Source: CAG-791 sp002394525
Lineage (GTDB): Bacteria > Bacillota > Clostridia > Lachnospirales > Lachnospiraceae
Direction of reading: 5' to 3'
DNA: 21,579 bases
NCBI GenBank assembly: GCA_946536955.1
Contig: CAMNFJ010000028.1
Coordinates: 1 to 21,579, forward strand
Positions 1-7,781 of this stretch are shown in pieces (position 1 is the stretch's first letter; each line of letters begins with the position of its first letter). The notes under the pieces were generated by a model. The model saw only the letters and a list, made by a program, of their open reading frames with translations. It was not told the DNA's origin and searched no databases. The translations under genes and the position numbers were made by a program.

Positions 1-639
1 TAAAAACAGTATTGATTATAATTCCGGATGCCTGTTTCGGGCAAGAGAAAAAGGCCAAGAAGGAAAATGTATTTTTTTAAATGCGTCTTTGTATTTTTTG
101 TGTATTTTATTGCACATTCACAGGGAATATGATACTTTGCACATGAGCATTATTCGACGGAAAATGCATCACGATCTTATTTCCTTAAACAGAAGACAGC
201 TGCCGGGACGGCTCCGCATTCCAGCGGGCGGCCGGCGGACAATGAACGGAACCGGGCAAAAGGCCAGTGCCCATATGCGACTTTGAAGGAGCGTGTAATG
301 GGAGGAACCGCGCGGAGTACGGTCAGTGTAAAATTGTTTATGTTTATGGATGGGCTTTGTGCGGTCTGCTTACGGAGCCCGGACTTCTGATGGGGGCATT
401 CGCCCTGTTTTTTCCAAATGCTTAAAACTACAGTTACATATTTTTCAGCTTCGCAGGCGCGGGGTACTTTGTGCTGCGCCCGGGATCTTTTTTCCATGCC
501 TTTTCGTCCTGACCCGAAGACCGGGAGCTCCGGCAGTGCTGCCGGCGCCGGACATTCGGGGAGCGGCTGGAAGACATGGCGGGACCGGGGCAGGCAGTGT
601 TTCCTCATCCAGCGGAGCCCGCAAAGAAAGGGAGAAAAA
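1..639. other. Long leader upstream of the importer operon, no convincing gene
   Basis: No reading frame here has both a good start and plausible protein content. The first 130 bases are AT-rich. They include TATGAT at 128-133 with a possible TTATTG 15 bases upstream (107-112), a weak promoter candidate that would leave a leader of about 500 nt. From about 180 the composition becomes GC-rich. A self-complementary CCGGCAGTGCTGCCGG stretch lies near 531-546. A 30-codon frame with its own ribosome binding site (298-390) is listed separately. The binding-protein frame stays open upstream to 418, but that extension lacks a signal peptide and a ribosome binding site, so it is treated as untranslated. 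Confidence 0.5.
298..390 (+). CDS. Possible short leader ORF (30 residues), speculative
   Basis: An AAGGAG-like site at 286-291 sits six bases before an ATG that opens 30 codons and ends at TGA 388-390. The predicted peptide starts MGGTARSTVSVKLFMFMDG and resembles nothing I recognise. It has no run of one amino acid that would suggest classical attenuation. It lies 250 bases upstream of the binding-protein gene in the same direction. It may be a chance frame; the only support is the ribosome binding site spacing. Confidence 0.15.
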   Translation: MGGTARSTVSVKLFMFMDGLCAVCLRSPDF

Positions 640-2295
640 ATGAAAAAGAGTTTTCTGGCATTGGTCCTCGGGGCGGTGATGACCGCCTCATTGATCACAG
701 GCTGCGGTCAGAGCGCGGGTCAGAGCGGATCCACGGCCGCAGGCAGCACGGATACAGCCGATGCATCCTCGACGGCTCCGGCCGGTCAGATGGTGGAGGG
801 CGGTGATTTTATCAAGGGTGTCTCCACAGAGCCGCCCGGATTTGACCCCTTCACAGTGCAGACAGCGGATGCGCGCAGCATTTTCTTCAATATTTACGAG
901 GGTCTGATGGGAACGGAGACCGACGGCAGCTTCAAGCCCGCCATCGCCGAGTCCTGGGAGGCCAGCGAAGACCTGCAGACCTATACCTTCGTCCTCCGCG
1001 ACGGAGTCAAGTTCCACAACGGAAACGACCTGACCATGGCCGATGTCGTCTATTCCGTCCAGAAGGCCATCAACTCCTCCATCTACGGATACAACGAGAT
1101 CGACCGCTTCATGGCGGCCGGCAAGGCCTATGATGTGTCCTACAAGACCGTAAAGAAGGAGGACGGCAGCGAGGGCCAGCAGGCCGAGATCAAGGAGTCC
1201 GATTCCAAGGATGCCCCCGCGGATGAAAAGACCATCGTCATTCATCTGAATGTGCCCGACACGGGCTTCCCCGCTGTCGTCACCTGCCCGATCGTCCCCG
1301 CGGACGCCGAGGACCTGGCGACAAACCCGATCGGCACCGGCCCCTTCATGATGAGCGAATTCGTCGAGCAGGACTACACCCTGCTGACAAAGTTCGAGGA
1401 CTACTGGGGAGAGCCCGCCCATCTGGACACGGTCACTCTCAAATACTTTGAAAACACCGCAGAGCTTGCGACCAACTATCTGGCGGGCGCGATCGATGGA
1501 TTCAACTCCGCGGGCGGCGGCTGGAAGGAGCTGGAAGGCAGCGACTATGTCGAGAATGTCCGCCACGCCAACGCCGTCGAGCTCCTGGCCCTCAACAATG
1601 ACTTCGGTCCCTTCAAGGATGTCCGGGTCCGCCAGGCCGTTGCCTATGCCGTGGATCCCCAGGAGATCATCGACACTGTCAGCTACGGCAGAGGCGCAAA
1701 GTCCGGAACTCCTGTAACCCCCGGCCTGGAGAAATACTTCAACGAGGAACTCAACGATGCCTACTCTGTCGATGTCGACAAGGCGAAGGAACTGCTCAAG
1801 GAGGCCGGCCAGGAGAACCTGAGCTTCACCATCCGCGTGCCCTCCAACTACCAGGTCCATGTGGACGCGGCCCAGGTCATCAAGAACCAGCTGCAGAAGG
1901 CTGGCATCACCGTCGAGATCGAGTCTGTCGACTGGCCCACATGGCTCAACCGCGTATACAAGGAGAGCGAGTTTGAGGCAACAGTCGTCTCCGTGGACGG
2001 CCGGATCGCATTCCCGACAGCCTTCCTGAGCAGATATGTCTCCGATGCCAGCGACAATTTCGTCAAATTCAATTCCGAAAAATTTGACGAGACCTACAAG
2101 AAGGCGACTCTGGCGACAGACGACGCCGAGCAGGTCAGACTCTTCAAGGAAGCCCAGAAGATCATCAGTGACGAGTGCGCCAGCGTCTATCTGCAGGACA
2201 TCGACACAGTTGTGATCAACAGCCCTGCCTTCGGCGGCTTCCGGTCATTCCCGCTCTATGTGGATGACTATTCCGCAATTTACGCAGTGCAGTGA
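640..2295 (+). CDS. Peptide/nickel-type ABC transporter substrate-binding lipoprotein (SBP family 5)
   Basis: This is the extracellular binding component of a Dpp/Opp/Nik-type importer, 551 residues, the usual family length. The start at 640 is chosen because it follows AAGGGAG at 628-634 and gives a signal peptide: MKKS, a hydrophobic stretch, and lipobox LITGC with Cys near residue 24. The mature protein should therefore be lipid-anchored outside the membrane. A Ser/Thr/Ala/Gly-rich linker follows. Family 5 features then appear: a GGDFIKGVSTEPPGFDPF opening, an NIYEGLMGTE segment, an ESWEASEDLQTYTFVLRDGVKF-type region and a VRQAVAYAVDPQEI segment. A hydrophilic Lys/Asp/Glu-rich insert lies near residues 170-200. 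It heads the operon that continues with permeases and ATPases. Substrate (di- or oligopeptide, or nickel) cannot be settled by reading. Confidence 0.95.
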   Translation: MKKSFLALVLGAVMTASLITGCGQSAGQSGSTAAGSTDTADASSTAPAGQMVEGGDFIKGVSTEPPGFDPFTVQTADARSIFFNIYEGLMGTETDGSFKPAIAESWEASEDLQTYTFVLRDGVKFHNGNDLTMADVVYSVQKAINSSIYGYNEIDRFMAAGKAYDVSYKTVKKEDGSEGQQAEIKESDSKDAPADEKTIVIHLNVPDTGFPAVVTCPIVPADAEDLATNPIGTGPFMMSEFVEQDYTLLTKFEDYWGEPAHLDTVTLKYFENTAELATNYLAGAIDGFNSAGGGWKELEGSDYVENVRHANAVELLALNNDFGPFKDVRVRQAVAYAVDPQEIIDTVSYGRGAKSGTPVTPGLEKYFNEELNDAYSVDVDKAKELLKEAGQENLSFTIRVPSNYQVHVDAAQVIKNQLQKAGITVEIESVDWPTWLNRVYKESEFEATVVSVDGRIAFPTAFLSRYVSDASDNFVKFNSEKFDETYKKATLATDDAEQVRLFKEAQKIISDECASVYLQDIDTVVINSPAFGGFRSFPLYVDDYSAIYAVQ

Positions 2296-2302
2296 CGTCA
2301 GA

Positions 2303-2338
2303 CCATCCGGCAGCAGCCGCCCGGCTGCTGCCGGATGG
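2303..2338 (+). promoter_or_regulatory. Strong 17-bp hairpin between binding-protein and permease genes
   Basis: Bases 2303-2319 and 2322-2338 are perfectly complementary (arm starting CCATCCGGCAGC), with only two bases between them in the DNA. The stem lies 8 bases after the stop codon and has no T-tract, so a standard intrinsic terminator is unlikely. In binding-protein-dependent importers such hairpins commonly protect the 3' end of the binding-protein message so that this protein exceeds the permeases. I infer that role here; partial termination is the alternative. Confidence 0.6.
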
Positions 2339-2432
2339 GAGCTGTTAGCTGTTAGCTGGCAGCTATCAGTTGGGAATTTGAGGTAATTGGTTTAAAAGCT
2401 AAAGGCTAAAAGCTAATAGCTAAAAGCTGATA
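2338..2432. repeat. AGCT-rich interspersed repeat, copy 1
   Basis: This stretch is built from AGCT cores spaced 6-8 bases apart. The left arm (2339-2368) reads AGCTGTTAGCTGTTAGCT. The centre contains GGTAATTGG. The right arm (2395-2430) is made of AGCTAAA- and AGCTAATA-type units. The two arms are largely complementary, so the element could fold into a long imperfect stem. A related element in the opposite orientation lies at 16345-16448, and both sit just upstream of a ribosome binding site. Confidence 0.7.
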
Positions 2433-2444
2433 AACGGGGGAACC

Positions 2445-3389
2445 ATGCGCTATTACATCAGAAAAGTCGGTATTCTGCTGCTGACGCTCTTTGTTATTTC
2501 GGTCGTCACTTTCTGGATCTTCCACATCGTGCCGGGAGACCCGGCCGCCATGATGCTGGGGACCAGCGCCTCCGAGCAGCAGCTGGAGGACCTGAGGAAG
2601 GAACTGGGCCTGGACCGGCCCATGCACGAACAGTATGCCGACTGGGTGAAGGGCGCCGTGCACGGGGACTTCGGAACTTCGATCATGTACAAGAAGCCGG
2701 TGTCCAAACTCCTGAAGGGAAAGCTGTCTGTGACGCTGACCCTGGGAGCCATGTCCCTGGCCCTGGTCATACTGATCGGGATCCCCCTGGGCGTCTTCAC
2801 GGCGGGGAGAAAGCATGTGATTTCGGAGCAGATCCTGAACTTTCTCAATATGCTGGGCATTTCCGTGCCGGGATTTTTCCTGAGTATCCTCTTGATATGG
2901 GTATTCGGCCTGATCCTGCACTGGTTTACACCCGGCAGGTTCGTCAGCTTCGAGAGGAATCCGGCGGCCTTTATCCGCTTTATGCTCTTCCCCGCGATCG
3001 CGATCGCGATCCCTCAGACCTGTGTCCTGTCCAAGTATATCCGGACGGCGGTCGTCGATGAGGTCCGGGCGGATTACGTCCGCACGGCCCGCAGCAAGGG
3101 CAGCACCAAAAACAGGATCCTCTATGTCCATGTCCTGAAAAATGCCATCGTCTCCGTGGTCCCCCTGATCGGCATGATCGTCAGCGGTATTTTTTCCGGT
3201 TCGATCGTGATCGAGCAGGTCTTCGGCGTTCCCGGGATCGGTCGTCTTCTGATCGCCTCGGTCACGTCCAGGGACTATCCGACGGTGCAGACCCTGGTCA
3301 TGTACATAGCCGTCCTCATTTTGATCGTAAACTTTATTGTGGATATTCTGATCCAGATCCTGGATCCCCGCATCCGCATCGCCGACTGA
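2445..3389 (+). CDS. ABC transporter permease, DppB/OppB-like
   Basis: This is an inner-membrane permease subunit of the importer, 314 residues, typical of DppB. The first membrane helix is at residues 9-30. It is followed by the family hallmark HIVPGDPA and by the GLDRPMHEQYADW and GDFGTS segments before the second helix. The cytoplasmic EAA-type loop that docks on the ATPase reads RADYVRTARSKGS, and the C-terminus ends DILIQILDPRIR as in the family. The start is preceded by a G-rich CGGGGGAACC. The AGCT repeat separates it from the binding-protein gene; the next permease begins 46 bases downstream. Confidence 0.94.
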   Translation: MRYYIRKVGILLLTLFVISVVTFWIFHIVPGDPAAMMLGTSASEQQLEDLRKELGLDRPMHEQYADWVKGAVHGDFGTSIMYKKPVSKLLKGKLSVTLTLGAMSLALVILIGIPLGVFTAGRKHVISEQILNFLNMLGISVPGFFLSILLIWVFGLILHWFTPGRFVSFERNPAAFIRFMLFPAIAIAIPQTCVLSKYIRTAVVDEVRADYVRTARSKGSTKNRILYVHVLKNAIVSVVPLIGMIVSGIFSGSIVIEQVFGVPGIGRLLIASVTSRDYPTVQTLVMYIAVLILIVNFIVDILIQILDPRIRIAD

Positions 3390-3435
3390 CCGAAGGCACA
3401 GCCGCAGCTGCAGACTTTGTTTGAGAGAGGGTATC

Positions 3436-4374
3436 ATGGTGAACACAGGAAATACGAAAACCGCCGGAGCCAATGTGGCTAAGAGGACAGACCGGGGATG
3501 GCTGAGGGCCGTCAGGGAAAGGGCCGGGCGCGGAAAGACCGCCGCTCCGGCCGGGGACTCCACCCTGAGCAGCTGGAAGACCGGGGATATGGAGCTCAGG
3601 CTGGGCTTCATCATCGTCGGGATCATTCTGGCCCTGGGGCTTCTGAGCATTGTCTATACCCCCTGCGATGTCTATGAGATGGAGACGGCCGTCCGGTCGC
3701 AGCCGCCCTCCCTGGCCCATTTCTTTGGCACGGACAACTTCGGCAGGGATATTTTCAGCCGGGCCATGGTGGGAGCCAGGTTCACCCTTCTGGTCTCCGG
3801 GTCCACGGTGATCATGGCAGCGGGGATCAGCATCGTGCTGGGCCTAATCTGCGGCTACGCCGGGGGACTGATCGATGAAGTGGTCATGAGAGTCATCGAC
3901 GCGATCAATTCCTTCCCTAGTATCCTGATCGCCCTCGTCATGGTCAGTGTCCTCAACTATGGAAAGCTGACCATCATCCCGGCCCTGGTGATCATGTTCA
4001 TCCCCAGCTTCACCCGCATCGTCCGGACCGGGACCCTGCAGTACAAAAACGCCGAGTTCGTCCTCAGCAGCAAGGTGTTCGGGGACTCGGACCTGAGGAT
4101 CCTCTTTGTCCATATCCTGCCCAATATTTATCCCCTCCTGCTGTCTTCGATCGTGATCGGCCTGTCCAACGCGATCCTGGCGGAATCCAGCATGAGCTAT
4201 CTGGGCCTGGGCATCCAGCCCCCCATTCCCAGCTGGGGCCGCATGCTCAAGGAGGCGCAGGACATAATCTTTTCCACCCCCTGGGCCGCCCTGGCCCCCG
4301 GCCTGATGATCGTCCTGACGATCGTGGGGCTCAACTTTATCGGGGAAGGGATCCGCAAGAAGTACCTGAGCTGA
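3436..4374 (+). CDS. ABC transporter permease, DppC/OppC-like
   Basis: This is the second permease subunit, 312 residues from the ATG at 3436. That start is preferred over the in-frame TTG at 3421 because GAGAGAGG (3423-3430) is correctly spaced for it. The N-terminal 45 residues are hydrophilic and basic, longer than in many DppC proteins. Helix 1 is near residues 55-75. The family motif HFFGTDNFGRDIFSR follows, and the EAA loop region reads AEFVLSSKVFGDSDLRI. The C-terminal AESSMSYLGLGIQPPIPSWG segment is strongly diagnostic of this family. It pairs with the preceding permease to form the channel. Confidence 0.94.
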   Translation: MVNTGNTKTAGANVAKRTDRGWLRAVRERAGRGKTAAPAGDSTLSSWKTGDMELRLGFIIVGIILALGLLSIVYTPCDVYEMETAVRSQPPSLAHFFGTDNFGRDIFSRAMVGARFTLLVSGSTVIMAAGISIVLGLICGYAGGLIDEVVMRVIDAINSFPSILIALVMVSVLNYGKLTIIPALVIMFIPSFTRIVRTGTLQYKNAEFVLSSKVFGDSDLRILFVHILPNIYPLLLSSIVIGLSNAILAESSMSYLGLGIQPPIPSWGRMLKEAQDIIFSTPWAALAPGLMIVLTIVGLNFIGEGIRKKYLS

Positions 4375-4393
4375 GTAGTGAAGAGGAAGGCAG

Positions 4394-5353
4394 ATGGCTG
4401 AGAATATTCTGGAAGTAAAACACATGACGATCACGCTGTACGAGGACGGCGCGTCCTACAAGATGGTCAACCGGATCAGCTTTACGGTGGGACAGGGCGA
4501 GATCGTCGGGATCGTCGGTGAGTCCGGCTGCGGCAAGAGCATGACCGCTCTGGCCCTGCAGGACCTGCTCAAAAACCATATCAAGGTCACCGAGGGCAGC
4601 ATGATGTTCGACGGAAGGGACCTGCGGACGATCTCGGCCGCGGAGCGCCGGGAGATCAACGGCAATGACATGACCATGATCTTCCAGGAGCCCATGACCT
4701 CCCTCAACCCCCTGCAGCGGATCGGCGACCAGGTCGGAGAGGTCCTTTTGCTGCACGGAAAGCACACGGACGCCGAGATCAGGCAGAGGACCCTGGAGGC
4801 CCTGGAGATGGCCGGCCTGCCGGACCCCAAAAAGGCCATGCGCATGTATCCCCACGAGCTCTCGGGCGGTATGCGCCAGCGCGTGATGATCGCCATGGGC
4901 ATCATAGCCAGACCCAAGCTCCTGATCGCGGATGAGCCGACGACGGCCCTCGACGTCACGACCCAGGCCCATGTGCTGGCCCTGCTCAAGAAGATCAACC
5001 GCCAGACCGGGACCGCGATCCTGCTGATCTCCCATGACCTGGGCGTCATCAACAAGATCTGCAGCCGCGTGCTGGTCATGTATGCCGGAAAGATCGTGGA
5101 GCAGGGCAGGACCGAGGATATCCTGAAAAACCCTGTCCACCCCTATACCCAGGGCCTGATCGCCTCGATCCCGACCAGAAGGATGAAGGGAAATCCCCTT
5201 GCAAGTATCCCGGGCAGGGTGCCCCCGGTCACGGAGGAAAAGCCCCCCTGTCCCTTTGCGTCCCGCTGCGACAGGGCCTGGAAGAAGTGCTTTACCGAGT
5301 ATCCGGCCCGAAAGACGATCTCGGAGGAGCATATACTCTGGTGTCACTGCTGA
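4394..5353 (+). CDS. ABC transporter ATP-binding protein, DppD/OppD-like
   Basis: This cytoplasmic ATPase of the importer has 319 residues. Walker A GESGCGKS lies at residues 42-49, the signature LSGGMRQRV starts at residue 156, and Walker B LLIADEP is at 176-182 with the catalytic Glu present. The H-loop reads LLISHDLGV. The C-terminal oligopeptide-transporter domain carries the cysteine-rich PCPFASRC segment typical of DppD/OppD. The start has AGAGGAAGG immediately upstream. It lies 19 bases after the permease stop, so it is co-transcribed. Confidence 0.95.
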   Translation: MAENILEVKHMTITLYEDGASYKMVNRISFTVGQGEIVGIVGESGCGKSMTALALQDLLKNHIKVTEGSMMFDGRDLRTISAAERREINGNDMTMIFQEPMTSLNPLQRIGDQVGEVLLLHGKHTDAEIRQRTLEALEMAGLPDPKKAMRMYPHELSGGMRQRVMIAMGIIARPKLLIADEPTTALDVTTQAHVLALLKKINRQTGTAILLISHDLGVINKICSRVLVMYAGKIVEQGRTEDILKNPVHPYTQGLIASIPTRRMKGNPLASIPGRVPPVTEEKPPCPFASRCDRAWKKCFTEYPARKTISEEHILWCHC

Positions 5354-5389
5354 AACGGGGCACTGACCCTGTACAGATAGAGCGTCGCA

Positions 5390-5416
5390 GTTCACGCCCT
5401 TCGAGAGGGCGTGAAC
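5390..5416. repeat. Short palindromic repeat (GTTCACGCCCT hairpin) between the two ATPase genes
   Basis: Bases 5390-5400 (GTTCACGCCCT) and 5406-5416 (AGGGCGTGAAC) are perfectly complementary with a five-base loop. They are followed by GGTAACG. The same arm plus a GTAACGG tail recurs at 7922-7956, so this looks like a small member of an interspersed family. It occupies most of the roughly 100-bp gap between the ATPase genes, has no T-tract, and would be transcribed within the operon message. Confidence 0.6.
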
Positions 5417-5454
5417 GGTAACGATAGAGCGGTGCTGCCGGTCTGGAGAAAGAG

Positions 5455-6447
5455 ATGGAAAAGAAAAGCACGGAGATCCTGGAGATCTCCCATGTGACCA
5501 ATCGATACAAAAACAGCGGGTCCGGCCTTTTTTCAAAGACAAAGACGACCCGCGTTCTCAATGATGTGAATCTGACCATCCACAGGGATGAGCTCTTTGG
5601 ACTGGTGGGAGAGAGCGGATGCGGCAAGTCCACCCTGGGCAAGGCCGTGCTGGGCCTGATCCCCTTTGAGGGAGAGATCCGCGTCGCGGGCATGGAATAT
5701 TCCAGAAAGAACCGCAGCGCCTTTTCCTCCAGCGTGCAGGCTGTCTTTCAGGACCCCCTCAGCGCCCTCAATCCCAGACGGACCATCGCGGCCACCATGG
5801 AGGAGCCCCTCCTGGTCCACGGGATCGGGACGAAGGAGTCCCGGCGGCAGAAGGTGATCGAGATGCTGGAGCTGGTCGGCCTGGATGCCTCCTATGCCGA
5901 CCGCCTGCCCAGGGAGCTGTCCGGCGGCCAGCGGCAGAGGGTGTGTATCGGCGCGGCCCTCATGATCGACCCGGATCTGGTGATCGCGGATGAGGCGACT
6001 TCCGCCCTGGACGTGTCCGTCGGAGCCCAGATCCTGAATCTCTTCCGCGACATCCACGACAAAAAAGAATTTGCCATGCTCTTCATCTCCCACAACCTCA
6101 ATGTGGTCTACTACCTCTGCGACCGGATCGCGGTCATGTACCGCGGCAGCATCGTGGAGCAGGGCGACGCGGAGAGCCTCTACAACTCCCCCCTGCATCC
6201 CTACACCAGGATGCTCCTGTCAGCCATCCCGGAGATCGAGGAGGCGGACGAGCTGGCGGAATACGGCTTTACGGAGACCAGAAGAGAGCCCGCCGAGGGC
6301 GGCTGTGATTTTTACCACCGCTGTCCCTATGCCACGGATGCCTGCAAAAGCCGCCCGGACCTGGTCAGCGCGATCGGGCCTGAGGAGGCGGAGGAGGGGC
6401 GCGAGCACCTGGTCCGCTGCCACAATCCGGTCAGGGCCAGCAGCTAA
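5455..6447 (+). CDS. ABC transporter ATP-binding protein, DppF/OppF-like
   Basis: This is the second ATPase of the importer, 330 residues. Walker A GESGCGKST is at residues 52-60 and the signature LSGGQRQRV starts at 155. Walker B is LVIADEA with Asp179 and Glu180; Ala181 replaces the Pro usual in this family. The H-loop reads ISHNLNV. The C-terminal domain has the Cys motif CDFYHRCPYATDAC. GGAGAAAGAG precedes the start. It is the last gene of the operon, with a bidirectional terminator 66 bases after its stop. The C-terminus has a Glu-rich segment (EEAEEGRE) before the conserved end. Confidence 0.95.
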   Translation: MEKKSTEILEISHVTNRYKNSGSGLFSKTKTTRVLNDVNLTIHRDELFGLVGESGCGKSTLGKAVLGLIPFEGEIRVAGMEYSRKNRSAFSSSVQAVFQDPLSALNPRRTIAATMEEPLLVHGIGTKESRRQKVIEMLELVGLDASYADRLPRELSGGQRQRVCIGAALMIDPDLVIADEATSALDVSVGAQILNLFRDIHDKKEFAMLFISHNLNVVYYLCDRIAVMYRGSIVEQGDAESLYNSPLHPYTRMLLSAIPEIEEADELAEYGFTETRREPAEGGCDFYHRCPYATDACKSRPDLVSAIGPEEAEEGREHLVRCHNPVRASS

Positions 6448-6512
6448 AGGGTCCAAAGCTTACCCGCTCCAAAACGTGACTGCAGTGTGATGATACGCGG
6501 GATCTGAAACTG

Positions 6513-6553
6513 AAAACCCCCGCCGGCGCTCCTTGAGCGCTGACGGGGGTTTT
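6513..6553. terminator. Bidirectional intrinsic terminator between convergent genes
   Basis: An AAAACCCCCG arm at 6513-6522 pairs with CGGGGGTTTT ending at 6553. A second helix inside it pairs GCGCT with AGCGC. The hairpin carries A's on the left and T's on the right, so it works as a GC stem plus T-tract on both strands. It sits between the end of the importer operon and the end of the convergent AraC-type gene. Confidence 0.88.
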
Positions 6554-6651
6554 GTAATGGGGGCACGCATGTCCGTGCATGTCCATGTATGTACGTGGAC
6601 CGGGGAGACTGGTACAGGGCCCGGATTCGGCAGAGGGCGGATCCGGGAGGA

Positions 6652-7500
6652 TCAGGACATCCTGGAGATCCGCCTGCGCAGCTCTCTGGGCGTCGTCCCG
6701 TAAGTCTCCTTGAACATTCGGTCAAAGAGCTTGTAGTTGGTGAAGCCGTGCTTTTCGACGATCTCCATGATGGGAGAGTCCGTCGTGCACAGGTCGTGAT
6801 AGATGTGGGCCATGCGGACCTGGTTCAGGTGCTTTTTGAAAGGGATCCCGATCCGCTGGGAAAAGAGCCGGCTGAAATATTCGTTGCTCAGGCCGAAGTT
6901 GCCGGCGATCTCCTCCAGAGAGATGGGCCGGTCATAATTGTTGGCAATATAGGAGACGATCTCCTTGATCCGGCGCTGGTCCTTGGAGGGCTCGGGCAGG
7001 TCGTCCCTGTAAAGCGGGATGGAAAAGCGGGAGACCAGCACGAAGAGGATATGGAGGATCAGGGATTCGCACCGGATCCGGTAACCGAAGGGGCGGTTGA
7101 TGCACAACTGGGCCAGCTCCCCCAGCTCGTCACAGATATTGAGATAGTCGTCCACCCGGTCCTCCGTGAGCTCCGTCCGGTCACAGAGGATCTGGAAATT
7201 CCTCCGGTTCTCCATAAAGGAGGCAATATACTCATCATCAATGTGGATCACGAGCTGCATATATTCGGACGGACAGCGGAATTCATGGATCCGTCCGGAG
7301 TCGATGACCATAAACTCCCCCTTCACCATGGTGTGCCGGACCCCTTCCGTCGTCATCTCCGCCTGTCCGTTGAGCAGATAGGTGATCTCCAGGGCGGAAT
7401 GCCAATGGGCGGGACGGTAGGCGCCATTGGTCCGGAAGTCGATCGTCGTATTCTGGTTGATCAGTTCATATTTGGGAATGTAAATATGATTGTCCTGCAT
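6652..7500 (-). CDS. AraC-family transcriptional regulator with N-terminal cupin domain
   Basis: This DNA-binding regulator has 282 residues. The start at 7500 is chosen because the minus strand reads AAGAAAGG eight bases before this ATG; an upstream in-frame ATG at 7644 would add 48 low-complexity basic residues with no ribosome binding site. Residues 1-140 form an AraC-type effector-binding cupin (YRPAHWHSALEITYLLNGQ). The C-terminal 100 residues hold two helix-turn-helix motifs, SLEEIAGNFGLSNEYFSRLF and the PIMEIVEKHGFTNYKLFDRMF-type second one, ending TYGTTPRELRRR. It converges on the importer operon. Control of that operon is possible but not shown; the ligand is probably a sugar or other small molecule. 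Confidence 0.93.
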   Translation of the reverse strand: MQDNHIYIPKYELINQNTTIDFRTNGAYRPAHWHSALEITYLLNGQAEMTTEGVRHTMVKGEFMVIDSGRIHEFRCPSEYMQLVIHIDDEYIASFMENRRNFQILCDRTELTEDRVDDYLNICDELGELAQLCINRPFGYRIRCESLILHILFVLVSRFSIPLYRDDLPEPSKDQRRIKEIVSYIANNYDRPISLEEIAGNFGLSNEYFSRLFSQRIGIPFKKHLNQVRMAHIYHDLCTTDSPIMEIVEKHGFTNYKLFDRMFKETYGTTPRELRRRISRMS

Positions 7501-7657
7501 TCTTTCGACCTTTCTTGTCACTGCGGACGCCCCCTCAGGGGGGCTCTTCTTATCATATTGGTCTGTGCGGCTTCCGTTCTTTTCTCTCGTCCTCCGGACC
7601 TCACCGGACCGGAGGCGCCTCGTTTTGCTTTCAACAGAAATCAATATACAGCTGAAA

Positions 7658-7688
7658 TGTCAAAAAAGCAACAAAGTTTGTCAAAAAA
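7658..7688. promoter_or_regulatory. Two TGTCAAAAAA direct repeats, 21 bp apart, upstream of the AraC-type gene
   Basis: TGTCAAAAAA occurs at 7658-7667 and again at 7679-7688, so the copies start exactly 21 bp apart, two helical turns. Read on the minus strand each is TTTTTTGACA, which also supplies -35-like hexamers; no well-spaced -10 follows either. AraC-family dimers often bind direct repeats about 21 bp apart, so these are candidate autoregulatory sites 160-190 bases upstream of the regulator start. The spacing is seen; the function is inferred. Confidence 0.35.
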
Positions 7689-7713
7689 TTATCTATTCAT
7701 TTTGGGTATGCCA

Positions 7714-7722
7714 TGCTAATAT
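7714..7722 (+). promoter_or_regulatory. Candidate extended -10 promoter for a noncoding transcript
   Basis: The plus strand reads TGCTAATAT, an extended -10 (TG-n-TAATAT). There is no good -35 at the proper distance. It would start transcription near 7729, heading through the palindrome-rich region to the terminator at 8050-8095. Weak on its own; it is listed because that terminator otherwise has no transcript to end. Confidence 0.25.
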
Positions 7723-7781
7723 ATCTTCAACAAAGAGAGAAGGACGACCAAGTCCCAAGTCTCCTTTTCCTCTGACCTGTT

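Noticed and set aside
418..639. 74-codon upstream extension of the binding-protein gene
   Set aside because: It would put the signal peptide and lipobox in the middle of the protein. The ATG at 640 has the ribosome binding site.
177..698. 173-codon minus-strand frame over the leader
   Set aside because: It overlaps the signal-peptide region of the lipoprotein gene, has no ribosome binding site and reads as low-complexity basic and Pro-rich sequence.
5354..5454. Internal terminator between the two importer ATPase genes
   Set aside because: The hairpin has no T-tract and the next gene clearly belongs to the same importer.
6560..6605. CATGT/GTCC-rich short repeats beside the bidirectional terminator
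   Set aside because: They form only short, imperfect stems and seem a local low-complexity run without recurrence elsewhere in the window.
6589..7719. 376-codon plus-strand frame opposite the AraC-type gene
   Set aside because: It is antisense to a regulator with two clear helix-turn-helix motifs, and its sequence is Asp/Gly/Val-rich with no family features.
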